The translations under genes and the position numbers were made by a program. This document shows positions 21,320 through 30,499 of a stretch of DNA of 64,000 nucleotides, piece by piece (the first letter of the stretch is position 1; every line of letters begins with the position of its first letter). Source of the stretch: Sarcomyxa edulis (lineage: Eukaryota > Basidiomycota > Agaricomycetes > Agaricales > Mycenaceae). The DNA lies in NCBI GenBank assembly GCA_009761415.1, contig QUOL01000004.1, forward strand, positions 1,426,001-1,490,000, in the 5' to 3' direction. The notes under the pieces were generated by a model, which was not told the origin of the DNA, did no database searches, and saw only the letters and a list, made by a program, of their open reading frames with translations.

Positions 21320-24300
21320 AGGTCGAATCGTCCTCGATATGACTATGATTAAGTGGTATCGACCAAGTCGGGATGTGTTTTGTCCTTTCCTTCTCCAAGA
21401 CTGAGATTGTGGCATCAGTGTAGGTTTCGAGAGGTCTAAACGGCAGTTGAGTGAAGAGTGCAGCGTTAATCCGTCGCGGTGCATTGGGGTGCAACTGATG
21501 GAACTGTCGAACCAGTCTTTTTGCACGATCAACGTTATCCTCCGGTTCCCAGGTGTTGTGTTCGTCGGTGTACCCCTTCCACTTGATCAAATAGTACAGC
21601 TTGCCTCGTTCCAACTTAGAGTTCAAGATTTCTTCAACTTCGTATCGGGGTTCACCTTCGACCTGGATTGGAGGGGGAGGATCGGATCTTTGGCCTTCGA
21701 TCTGGGGTGGAACGTAGCGTCGCAGTTTGGAGACATTGAATACGGGGTGTAGCTTGTTGTAACGCTTTGGCAACTTGAGTTTATACGCGTTGGGCGACAC
21801 AACTTTGGTGATTTCGAATGGTCCGTCCCGCTTGTGACTTAGCTTTTTGGAGGGGCGGTCTGTCTTGATGTCGCTCAGGTCAAGGTACACCTTGTCTCCA
21901 ACCTTGTACTGTGGGGTTTCGATCCGACCTTGATCTGCAAATCTCTTCATCTCATCTGCCGCCTTATTTAGAGCCGCCTCTACTTCCTCATGGACCTTTT
22001 TCATGCGTAGTGCAAAGTCCTTAGCAGCTTCTGACTTGACATTCCTTTTCGGCTCGACCCCCATCCTTGGATGTCTTCCAGTATTGGCGTAGAAGGGGGA
22101 GACTTGAGTCGACGACGAAACTCGGTTGTTAAGCGCAAACTCGGCGATGGCTAGCCAATCAGCCCAATCATTTTGCCTATGATTGATGAACAAGCGAAGA
22201 TATTGTTCAATTTCCTGGTTGGTTCTTTCTGTTTGTCCATCACTTTGAGGGTGGTAGGCTGTCGACAGTTTGCGTTTGACACCGAGTAGCGTGTGAAGGT
22301 CTTTCATGAGCTGCGAGGCAAATTGCGGTCCGCGGTCCGAGATGACTGAGTCCGGGAGACCGTGGTACCTCCAGACGTGATCTCTGTAAAGCGCGGCTAG
22401 TCCAAGGGACGACAATTCTTCGGAGCATGAGATGATGTGGGTCATTTTGGTGAATCTGTCAACGACCACGAGAATTGCATCGTTCCCTTGGCTATCTGGC
22501 AGTCCAGTGATCAAATCTACGGAGATATCTGTCCACGGCGCCGAAGGGGTGCGGTTAGGCATGAGCTTTCCTATTGGTGGGGCAGGGAATGTCTTTGTTC
22601 GATTACATTTGTCGCAACCTTCGATGTACTGGGTTACGAATTTAGTCATTCCTGGCCACCAGTAGTTCCTGCTCATAAGCTCTAGGGTCTTCCACTTTCC
22701 TGGGTGTCCCACGACTGCAGAATCGTGATGTAATTCCACAATCTTTCGCCGTAGTTCTTCCTTCTTAGGGACGTAGACTTTTCCCCGGAATAGTATCAAC
22801 CCTTGCTCTTCTGACCACTCTTCTTCTCTGAGACGTCTGACAGGGGAATGTTTGAGTTCTTCAACAGCTTTGACCACCGACTCATCATAGTCTTTGCACT
22901 TTCTGATGTCTGATAAAATGCTAGACTCGTTGTTTTCGATCAAAACGTGGCCCTGTTGAAGCGCTCGGATTCGGAAAAACTCTGGTTTCAGAAGGATTTG
23001 GTTCTGGTTATCCTCTTCCCCCTTGTCATGATCTGCTCGTCTCGAGAGATAATCTGGTTTGGCCGATGCAGACCCTGGTCGGTGTTTCAGCACGAAATCA
23101 AATCGCGATAGGTAAAGTGCCCATCTCGCTTGTCGTCGATTCAAGTTCCGTGCTGTTTTGAAGTATTCCAGGTTCTTATGGTCGCTCCAGATTACCACCG
23201 GGTGGTCAGCCCCTTCGAGGTAGTGTCGCCATTCTTCCAAACATCGAATGATGGCTAGCATTTCTTTATCGTGTATATCATAGTTGCGTTGCACATCATT
23301 CAATCCTTTGGAGAGATAGGCGCACGGTCTCCATTTACCATCATCACAGAGCATGCTTAGAATACCCCCAGTCGCATGACCTGAGGAGTCGGCCTCAATC
23401 TTCATCTGCTTTGTCGGGTCAGGATATACGAGGACAGGCTCGGAGGAGAATCTTCTCTTTAACTCGTCGAATGCCTTTTGTTGTTCCTCCGTCCATTTCC
23501 ATGGTGCATCCTTCCGAGTGAGCTGATGAAGGGGTTTTGCCACTTTAGAGAATCCCTCTATGAAGCGCCGGTAGAAGTTAGCAAAGCCGAGAAAGGCTTG
23601 CAGCTCCTTGACTTTTGTTGGTACCGGCCACTTCATGACTGCTTCGACTTTCTTGGGATCCATTCTAATGTGGTCACCCGAGATGATGAGACCGAGGTAT
23701 TCCAGCTCTGTTTTCTCAAACTCGCATTTTTCGGGTTTAAGGAATAGATCATTGTCTCGTAGGATTTCAAGAACTTGTTTGACTATTTTCCTGTGTTCTT
23801 CCAGTGTCTTGGTGAAGATCAGGATGTCGTCCATGTAAACAATGACTACTCCTTTATCGATCAGCGGTTTGAGAATGTGGTTCATCATGGTCTGGAAGGA
23901 AGCCGGCGAATTCATCAGTCCAAAGAACATAACGGTTGGTTCGAACATCCCTCTGTTGGTTTTGAAGGCTGCTTTCCACTCATCCCCTTCCTTGATGCGC
24001 AAATTGTTGTATCCCCACCGTAGGTCTAATTTGGTGAAGATCTTTGCGTTTTTAAGTTTATCGACAAGTTCGGGGATTAGGGGTAGTGGGTAAGCGTTCT
24101 TGACTGTGTGGGAGTTCAGATGCCGATAGTCTTGAACCGGGCGATTCGTACCGTCTTTCTTCTTCACGAAGAAGAAGGGAGCCGCTTGGGGAGACTTCGA
24201 GGGTCGGATATATCCTTTGCGTAGGTTCTCGTCGATGAATTCGTCGAGTTCCTTTTGTTCTTTTGGTGACAGAGGGTACAGTTTAGGGTTTTGAGGGATA

Positions 24301-25184
24301 AAGGTGTCTTTCAGATCTATGGGATGGTCCCAAGGTCGTCGTTCAGGGAGTCGTTCCGACGCCTTCTTTTCGAACAGTTCTAAGAATTCATGATACTGTT
24401 CGGGGACTATGGTTTCGGGTTTAGGTTTAGATTGAAAGACCCCTGCGTCACCAGCAAAGAATATCCGTTCCGTTGGAATTTCTTCATACTCGTCGTCTTC
24501 TTTACGAGCCCAAGGATCATACCACGTGTGGTAGATGGCTTCTTCGTCTTCACCTTCTTCATCTTCGTTGACCATGGTGGGGAATGGGGTCTTAGCTTTG
24601 GCTTTTGCCTTGCGGCGTACCTTAGCGTCGTACCCACATTCTTTTGGACACCTAGTCATCTCCACTTCACCCTTTTCCCAGTCTATTTCCGGGTTGTGCT
24701 TCTTCAACCAGGAGTGTCCGATAATAACCGCCATCTTTCCAAGGTTGGTGATCGCAAAAGTAGCACGTTCCTTATGCCCCTTATAGTTCAGGATCATGTC
24801 TACTTCTTCTGTGATCGACCCTCCTTCGTTCAGGGTTCCATCTACATTGTATACTTGAATGGGTCTTTTCAGTCGTCGGGTTGCTAGCCCATTGCCTTTT
24901 GCAAATTCTTTATCCATAAACAATGTAGTGGCCCCTGAATCCAGCAACGCATCAATGTTGATCGCACGATGAGTGTCAAGAGTTCTAAGACCAACGTTCA
25001 TAGAAACGTGTGTCTTAAGGTTGAGGGTTCTGACATAATGTTTTTCCACAGGGGGTTTCGATTCGTGAGCGGGGGACACAACTTTATTTTCTTCAAAATG
25101 TACATGTTTTTCTATTCTAGAATCGGAACCCTTGGTAGCGGCAATCGAGTTTGTGGAAGTTACTGATTGCCGTTTTGAAAACCC
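21318..25184 (-). CDS. pol: Pol polyprotein (protease, RT, RNase H, integrase, chromodomain)
   Basis: Open frame of 1253 residues from 25079, extending upstream without stops to the putative frameshift site at 25184; no ATG begins the frame, consistent with expression as Gag-Pol. Counting from 25079: aspartic protease DSG at about 47; reverse transcriptase with LDLRWGY (about 351) and YMDD (415-418); RNase H from about 540 with IEADSSGHATGG; integrase with an HHCC zinc motif (ELHHDSAVVGH...CDKC) near 790-830 and the D, D, E triad, including VVVDRFTKMTH, ISDRGPQFAS and a Glu in QTERTNQEIEQY; and a C-terminal chromodomain (YEVEEILNSK...YLIKWKGY...NTWEP). The chromodomain identifies the chromovirus clade and normally guides integration to modified histones. 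All catalytic residues are present. Confidence 0.95.
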   Translation of the reverse strand, partial: GFSKRQSVTSTNSIAATKGSDSRIEKHVHFEENKVVSPAHESKPPVEKHYVRTLNLKTHVSMNVGLRTLDTHRAINIDALLDSGATTLFMDKEFAKGNGLATRRLKRPIQVYNVDGTLNEGGSITEEVDMILNYKGHKERATFAITNLGKMAVIIGHSWLKKHNPEIDWEKGEVEMTRCPKECGYDAKVRRKAKAKAKTPFPTMVNEDEEGEDEEAIYHTWYDPWARKEDDEYEEIPTERIFFAGDAGVFQSKPKPETIVPEQYHEFLELFEKKASERLPERRPWDHPIDLKDTFIPQNPKLYPLSPKEQKELDEFIDENLRKGYIRPSKSPQAAPFFFVKKKDGTNRPVQDYRHLNSHTVKNAYPLPLIPELVDKLKNAKIFTKLDLRWGYNNLRIKEGDEWKAAFKTNRGMFEPTVMFFGLMNSPASFQTMMNHILKPLIDKGVVIVYMDDILIFTKTLEEHRKIVKQVLEILRDNDLFLKPEKCEFEKTELEYLGLIISGDHIRMDPKKVEAVMKWPVPTKVKELQAFLGFANFYRRFIEGFSKVAKPLHQLTRKDAPWKWTEEQQKAFDELKRRFSSEPVLVYPDPTKQMKIEADSSGHATGGILSMLCDDGKWRPCAYLSKGLNDVQRNYDIHDKEMLAIIRCLEEWRHYLEGADHPVVIWSDHKNLEYFKTARNLNRRQARWALYLSRFDFVLKHRPGSASAKPDYLSRRADHDKGEEDNQNQILLKPEFFRIRALQQGHVLIENNESSILSDIRKCKDYDESVVKAVEELKHSPVRRLREEEWSEEQGLILFRGKVYVPKKEELRRKIVELHHDSAVVGHPGKWKTLELMSRNYWWPGMTKFVTQYIEGCDKCNRTKTFPAPPIGKLMPNRTPSAPWTDISVDLITGLPDSQGNDAILVVVDRFTKMTHIISCSEELSSLGLAALYRDHVWRYHGLPDSVISDRGPQFASQLMKDLHTLLGVKRKLSTAYHPQSDGQTERTNQEIEQYLRLFINHRQNDWADWLAIAEFALNNRVSSSTQVSPFYANTGRHPRMGVEPKRNVKSEAAKDFALRMKKVHEEVEAALNKAADEMKRFADQGRIETPQYKVGDKVYLDLSDIKTDRPSKKLSHKRDGPFEITKVVSPNAYKLKLPKRYNKLHPVFNVSKLRRYVPPQIEGQRSDPPPPIQVEGEPRYEVEEILNSKLERGKLYYLIKWKGYTDEHNTWEPEDNVDRAKRLVRQFHQLHPNAPRRINAALFTQLPFRPLETYTDATISVLEKERTKHIPTWSIPLNHSHIEDDST

Positions 25185-26149
25185 TCTTCCTTTCGGAAGT
25201 ACTCTCTCAACTCGTCAAACGTCATGCTTCTGATGTCGGCATAGGTACAGTTACGAGCGATGTGTCCTAGCCGTTGGCAACGGAAGCATTTGATAGGTGG
25301 ACGTTTGCCGGCGCGATCCACATCCATGGCATCTGGGTCCCTTTGCCTTGGCGCATCGGGCTGACGTTGAGGTGGTACGACTGGGGCTGGAGGCGGAGCT
25401 ACTGGTTTGTCTCGACGAGGTTGTGTCCTGGATGTGTCGTTCCAGACGTTCTTGGCTTTCTCGTTGTAGCGAATGCGTTGATTGTCCAGCTTTAGCACCC
25501 ATTCGTACCAGCCAGCCAGGGTGTTTGGCATAGCAGGTAATGCGTAGACGCGTTCTCGAAGCCGATGGTTTAGACCCGTTTCGAACTTTTCAATCAACGC
25601 TACCTTATTGTACCCAGTACGTGGGGCGATCGATGCAAAAGCCCGGACGTACTCGTCGGCGGTCTGGCTGCCCTGGAACAACTTGCTCATGTCAGTCTGA
25701 GCCGTATCTTGGGGATTGGGATCGGCAAAAGACTTTCTGAACTTTTGGATAAAGTCATTCCAGCTGGTGAAGGGAGCCTGTCGCCGGAGAGAGGTCATAG
25801 GATCTATTGTTCCAACCTGACTGATAGCCGTTAACGCCAAATCCACAAAGGTTTGTGCGGTTCCCCCCTGGATGTATGAGAGCGCAAACGAGATTTTGGT
25901 ATCATCGTTTGGGAACTCAATGGCTCGACCGTTCATATAGTTGATGTTTTCGTTGATGAACGCATCAGCCTGGGCTTTGTCTCCAGAGAAAATACGAGGG
26001 GGATTGATTTTAGGAAGTCGGGGATGAGGGGCAGGAAGTGGTTGCGGCATGGGTTGTGGCTGGGGTTGGGCAAGCTGTTGGTTCAGCAGGTTGGTGAGGG
26101 CGGCGATTTGGGTTTCGAGTTGCGTAATGCGGTCATCAGGGTCCTCCAT
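25160..26149 (-). CDS. gag: Gag polyprotein
   Basis: A 329-residue protein starting at ATG 26149 and ending TAA 25162-25160. It has an N-terminal coiled-coil-like stretch (ITQLETQIAALTNLLNQQL), a Ty3/gypsy Gag core with FTSWNDFIQKFRKSF, and a CCHC zinc knuckle CFRCQRLGHIARNC at 288-301 before the stop. It forms the virus-like particle and binds genomic RNA. The frame ends 22 nt after the start of a slippery GGGTTTT heptamer, where the -1 frame of pol is open. Confidence 0.93.
   Translation of the reverse strand: MEDPDDRITQLETQIAALTNLLNQQLAQPQPQPMPQPLPAPHPRLPKINPPRIFSGDKAQADAFINENINYMNGRAIEFPNDDTKISFALSYIQGGTAQTFVDLALTAISQVGTIDPMTSLRRQAPFTSWNDFIQKFRKSFADPNPQDTAQTDMSKLFQGSQTADEYVRAFASIAPRTGYNKVALIEKFETGLNHRLRERVYALPAMPNTLAGWYEWVLKLDNQRIRYNEKAKNVWNDTSRTQPRRDKPVAPPPAPVVPPQRQPDAPRQRDPDAMDVDRAGKRPPIKCFRCQRLGHIARNCTYADIRSMTFDELREYFRKEEGFQNGNQ
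25178..25184 (-). promoter_or_regulatory. candidate -1 ribosomal frameshift heptamer
   Basis: In gag frame the minus strand reads G GGT TTT, matching the X XXY YYZ rule with X=G, Y=T and Z=T. A -1 slip puts the ribosome exactly into the pol frame, which is open from this point. The gag stop follows 15 nt after the heptamer. No downstream pseudoknot was evaluated. Confidence 0.6.
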
Positions 26150-26581
26150 GGTAGTATCAAGAGGAGATGCGAGGTGGGAAGGAGTTATGGAAAGGTGGGG
26201 AGGTTACTACAGACACGATCGAATGCGTGATACTAAACAGGTCCCCGTTGGTTAGACGGATCAACCCAACCGGATAGTATGCACGAGCGAAAACAATATG
26301 AGTGTAGCGCGGTATGCGTAAGGCGAGGTGCCGTTAGCTTGTGTTCTGTTGCTACTCAGACAATATCCTTCTTCTCTTCCAAAAGGACTATTGCGCGGTT
26401 AAGCCTTGGCGACTACTGCAGATCTGAAGTCGGGCTCAACGTTACTTCAGATTATGCTTGTCAGCTGAGTTGAGTGGAACACAAGTTCTTGATGGCGAGG
26501 TAAAAGGTAGTTAGTAATGTGAATGGAAAGAGGGAATGGAGGGGCGCAGCGTGTATTTCAGGATTAGGGCGTCGTAGGGTG

Positions 26582-26591
26582 AGTTCGATCT
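26582..26591 (-). other. primer-binding site, likely self-priming
   Basis: Two nt inside the 5' LTR edge the element-sense strand reads AGATCGAACT. Its reverse complement AGTTCGATCT occurs in the LTR (26785 down to 26776), just where transcription is expected to start, 32-34 nt after the TATA motif. It does not begin with the TGG that pairs with a tRNA CCA end. This is the arrangement of Tf1/sushi elements, in which the RNA 5' end folds back as primer. Confidence 0.7.
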
Positions 26592-26593
26592 TC

Positions 26594-27025
26594 TGTCAGG
26601 GCAACACCAATCTGTACAAGACCAGCGGGCCACTGAAGCGTCACGAGCGAAAGGCGAGAACAGAGAGAGAGGAGGAGAGGAGATACAAAGGGAAAGAGAG
26701 AAGAGAGGGAAGCGATAGAAGACACTACAGGAGTTATATGACTTAGGTTCCCACTAGATTAGCGGTAATCCTGAGAGATCGAACTGAGGATCCCCAGGGT
26801 GCATAGCGCCCTTTATATATCTACCTATATTACATGATTGGTAAGCTATAGAATCCTATGGAACATAATGGAACACCGTTAGTAAGATGATGATGCAACT
26901 CCGCAGCACCTTAGTAATCGCATCAGTCAGCAGCAGGAATAAAGGTATCCCAAGGAATAACTATAGCCCCCTGATAAGATAAGATAAGATCAAAGATAAA
27001 GTCCGAAATGAGTCGTTTCCTGACA
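26594..27025 (-). repeat. LTR (5' LTR in element sense)
   Basis: 432 bp, matching the other LTR. In element sense TATATAAAG lies at 26819-26811 and the inferred RNA start is near 26785, making R plus U5 about 190 nt. Confidence 0.95.
26811..26819 (-). promoter_or_regulatory. retrotransposon LTR TATA box
   Basis: TATATAAAG on the element-sense strand, 32-34 nt before the AGTTCGATCT segment that matches the primer-binding site. Confidence 0.65.
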
Positions 27026-27030
27026 CGCAA
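27026..27030. repeat. 5-bp target-site duplication, right (LTR retrotransposon)
   Basis: CGCAA, identical to 20870-20874. Confidence 0.93.
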
Positions 27031-29903
27031 CCGACTGCTGGTACTTTGTCCGCGCGTTAAAGGAAAGCCAAGAACCAAAAGTTTGGCCTACTCACGAGCC
27101 CTCATTGTTCGAAAAACCGTCAACACCTTACATTGGCTGCAAATTGTGCACGTAAGTCCTGCCGTTTCGCTTTGAGTGACTACTCATTACTTACTCGCAA
27201 TACTCAGAAACAAATGGCACGTCTGGCGTAATGGCGACGGAATGACATCCTCCATTCGCCTTCACCTCAAGAAATACCACAACGATATCTACACCGGCAC
27301 TTGCAGAATTGAAAACCTAAAACATTCGAATGAGCTCGGGTCATCTAGCAAAGAAGCCACCAGCGAACGCGAAGACTTCAGTATGGCTCGATTTCGGGAA
27401 CTACTAATGCGGTGGATTGTAGCCGATGACCAGGTACTCTCATTGAACTTCCCTTGCGTATGTTGATGCTGACTGCCTTTGTATCTAGTCAATCAATGTA
27501 GTCGAAAATCCAGAATTTCGAGAGTTGATTGCGTACCTCGGTGACAATGTTAGTGAAGAAGATATTCCCCACCGGACGCAAATGAAGGACTTGATCTTTG
27601 CGGAATACAACAAAGTGTATCAAAAAATGACGTTCAAGCTTCAGGTAAGATGCAGGATGACTTATAGGTCTTGATATTCTAACGGGCACTGTTTTGGCAG
27701 CATGCTCTCGGCCGCGTGTCCACAACAATGGACCTTTGGAGTGACCCGAGTCACCTCTATGGATTCATGGGGGTGACGGCACACTACATGGCTCGCGACG
27801 ATGATGGGCGGCTAGAACTGAAGGCGTCTCTTCTCGCCTTTCGTCACGTAGCTGGCTCACATGCTGGTGAGCATACTGCAAAAGTATTCTATGATCTGCT
27901 CAAGGCTGCTGGCATCTTAAAGAAGGTATGCTCGGTCCGAAACCTATCTTGTAAACCCTCGAAACTCACATTCGCTGAACTGGCAGCTTGGACAAAGTAC
28001 GATGGACAATGCAGGTACTAACAACACCCACATGGACTGCTTCGAGAAACTACTTGAAGCCGACAACATTGAGTATGACGCTGATGGTAACCGTATCCGG
28101 TATTTAGTTTTTCTCAGTTTTTTGTCCAGTGCAGTAATCAATTTATTTTAGCTGCTTCCCGCATGTCATCAACATCGCAACACAGCGGGTGATGGAGGAG
28201 TTGGATGAAAATCCGATGTATCCAGTGCTCCAATCTTCCAGTGATCCGGCGCGTGCGACGGAGCTTCAAAAGTACGCCAAGGTATTGGAAACACGACCGA
28301 TCCGCCGCTGCCGGGAACTGGTCGCTGCATGCAGAGCATCGGGTCAACGCCGAGAAGACTTGAAGCAAGCCATTATCGACGGTAACAAATCCGGAGACTG
28401 GAAAATCAACGGTAAATCGATTCAGCTTCCCGAACTTCAACTTCTCCGTGACTGTGAGACGAGGTGGTCGTCAACTTTCAACATGTTGGGGCGCATTCTT
28501 GACTTATACCTTGTACGTTTTCATTGCTCGGTCTTCTTTAAAACCTTATGTTGATTATTAGGCATTTCAGGCCATTGAATTCTTTATTCGACGACCACGC
28601 AATATGGACCTGGTGTCTCACCTCCACAGCCCCGCGTCGATCGCTGTTGTGGGGGATATTCATCAGATCTTTGGTATCCCGAATGCAGCTCAAGAGCTGC
28701 TTTGTTCGGAACGAACTCCGACGCTCTCCATGGCCCTACCAGTATACGAGAGTCTTCTCGTCGCTTGGGAAGCAATGAAGACGCGTATTCCAGAACTTTC
28801 CCACTACATATCCGTTGGTCTCGCAAAACTCGAAGAATATATTCACAAGTCTCGTTCGACGCGAGTGTATGCACTAGCAATGAGTAAGATATAACATTCT
28901 ATTTAAGTATATGTTAGCTGACCATTAATGTATCCTTAGTTCTCAATCCTTCGATGAAATTTGAGTGGATGACTGCTCACTGGAGTGCTCATGAGGTCAC
29001 GCAAGCAAGAGAATGGATGCTCGAAGCGGTACGTTCCATTGACATCTGTACGACTTAGCCTGAAGTTTCTCACTGGTACAATATGTTGATTGACAAGATG
29101 ACTGCATATCAGCGACATATTCGCCTCAAGAAAGCAGCCCGTACTGGCCAATCCAGTACCCTCGCACGCACCACATCTCTTTCCAAACTGAGAACAACGC
29201 CTGCTGCGACAAATCAGTCGAGAGGCCTTGATCGCTTGCGTGATCTAGCCACTGCTCAGCGCCGTTCAGCATCATTGGCTAGCCTTTTGAGCACCTCGGC
29301 TTCGTCAAGGTCCGAGTCTCAAACCACATCTTTGGACCCGACACCTGCACCGCCGGACCCATTGTTATCTGATGCGGAAAAAGCTGAACTACAGAGGCAG
29401 GAGGCCATGAACGACCGTAAGGAAGCTGAACGCGAGTTGCGAAGGTATGAAGAAGATGGTGTAATCTCTGATTGCCACCGGTCTGTAGATTTAGTTCGGT
29501 ACTGGGATGTAGGTCTTATTCCGAGTTTCTCCAGCTTGAAGCCCTCTAACTGATCTTCGACTTTTAGCATAAAGAGCTTGAATTCAGACTCTTATTTCAA
29601 GTCGCAATGGATATTCTACCTGCGCAAGCCTCCTCGGTTCCTTGTGAGAGGATGTTTTCTTCTAGCAAGGATACATGTACCCCCCGACGAAACCGACTGT
29701 CACCTGCCTTCATCGAAGTCCTACAGATACTCAAGTTTTATTACCGACAGGATCGCCTCGATTTCACCTCGGAGTATATCGCAGAGGAACGAGACTACGG
29801 CATCGAAGGGGAAGTGACACAGAGGGCCGTTCGAGAGCTGATGGAGGCGGGGAAATACGAGGAATTGAAAGAACTTCTCGAAAACTCAAATAATGTCTCA
29901 TAG
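27031..29903 (+). CDS. hAT transposase, 3' portion
   Basis: The frame resumes after the duplication and is spread over about nine exons with short introns, ending TAG 29901-29903. Features in order: a BED-type zinc finger across the first intron (CKLC ... HLKKYH); a VSTTMDLWSDPSHLYGFMGV block carrying the first acidic residue; MDNAGTNN carrying the second; CFPHVINIATQ; an ETRWSSTFNM segment (the RW motif); and the C-terminal hAT dimerisation region with LPAQASSVPCERMFSSSKD, carrying the conserved Glu, and LSPAFIEVLQILKFYY. An acidic, Ser-rich linker lies between. No internal stop was found in the exons I traced, so the gene was probably intact before the retrotransposon landed in its first exon. 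Confidence 0.85.
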
Positions 29904-29989
29904 ATAAAGTGATTTTATATAAGAAAGACTCCTACTATCAAAGTCTCTGAGCGGATGGACTCTCGAGATCTCGTTTCCTATTGGTCGAG

Positions 29990-30113
29990 GGCCTATCCAT
30001 ATCTGGCACCCAACTCGTGAGCAACTCGGCAACTCACCTCGATCAACTCGAATTTTCGAGTTGCAACGAGTTTGCCAACTCGCTTCGCTTCGACTCACCT
30101 CGCGGCAACACTA
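29990..30113. repeat. hAT right terminal and subterminal repeats
   Basis: Six AACTCG/CGAGTT motifs precede the inverted 11-bp terminal repeat ending at 30113, mirroring the left end. Confidence 0.7.
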
Positions 30114-30121
30114 CCGCCTGA
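30114..30121. repeat. 8-bp target-site duplication, right (hAT)
   Basis: CCGCCTGA, identical to 19762-19769. Confidence 0.95.
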
Positions 30122-30499
30122 GTCCGGGCAACTAACATTCATCTTATTAGCGGTAAAACATTATAACCAACATCATGATATCCAGTTCTCTATCTCTACT
30201 CAGGCAGGATGTAGGATGGGACGACAAGCTGTTCCAGGCAGATCGGCTGATTCCAGCAACATGAGACAAAACTAACAAACCATCCCAGATTTAGAGATCA
30301 ATTCGTGTCGAATTATCCCCAATCTAGTGACGTGCCTAGGCCTCCCGACGGTGTTGCGACGGTGACTCTGGGAAGGTATTTTACCTGGTGATATTGCGTC
30401 TATGTACACGAGATATGAGTGTTATAGACACAAACACAAATGGATGGACTTGACTTACAGGCCTACGGTAAGAAGGAGTATCGCGATCTAGATAAAATC
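30122..30499. other. intergenic region, original SVF1 upstream sequence
   Basis: About 380 bp. Before the hAT insertion this joined directly to 19761, so it may hold upstream elements of SVF1 as well as the 3' flank of the next gene. No specific sites are recognised. Confidence 0.4.

Larger units (their letters stand above)
20875..27025 (-). mobile_element. full-length Ty3/gypsy chromovirus LTR retrotransposon
   Basis: The element spans 6,151 bp, transcribed on the minus strand, opposite to the hAT gene it interrupts. It has two 432-bp LTRs bounded TGTCAGG...CCTGACA that read identical by eye, a primer-binding site, gag, pol with protease, reverse transcriptase, RNase H, integrase and a chromodomain, and a polypurine tract. 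No stop or frameshift breaks the core domains. Gag and pol are in different frames (pol is -1). Identical LTRs, intact frames and a clean target duplication point to a recent insertion and possible autonomy. Confidence 0.96.
19770..30113 (+). mobile_element. hAT transposon, interrupted by a nested LTR retrotransposon
   Basis: The ends form a terminal inverted repeat whose outer 11 bp (TAGTGTTGCCG) are identical at 19770-19780 and, inverted, at 30103-30113; matching becomes imperfect further in. The element spans 10,344 bp; without the 6,151-bp retrotransposon and its 5-bp duplication it would be about 4.2 kb. It carries one plus-strand transposase gene with a BED-type zinc finger and hAT catalytic and dimerisation regions. 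Multiple AACTCG/CGAGTT motifs crowd both subterminal regions. The retrotransposon lies inside the first transposase exon, so this copy is unlikely to make active transposase, although its ends could be acted on by a related source. Confidence 0.93.

Noticed and set aside
24390..24887. 165-codon plus-strand ORF opposite pol
   Set aside because: It is the antisense shadow of the retrotransposon pol gene.
28070..28150. frame loss in the hAT transposase near 28085
   Set aside because: The stop lies in a short intron (gt...ag) separating DADGNRI from CFPHVIN, so the coding frame is intact there.
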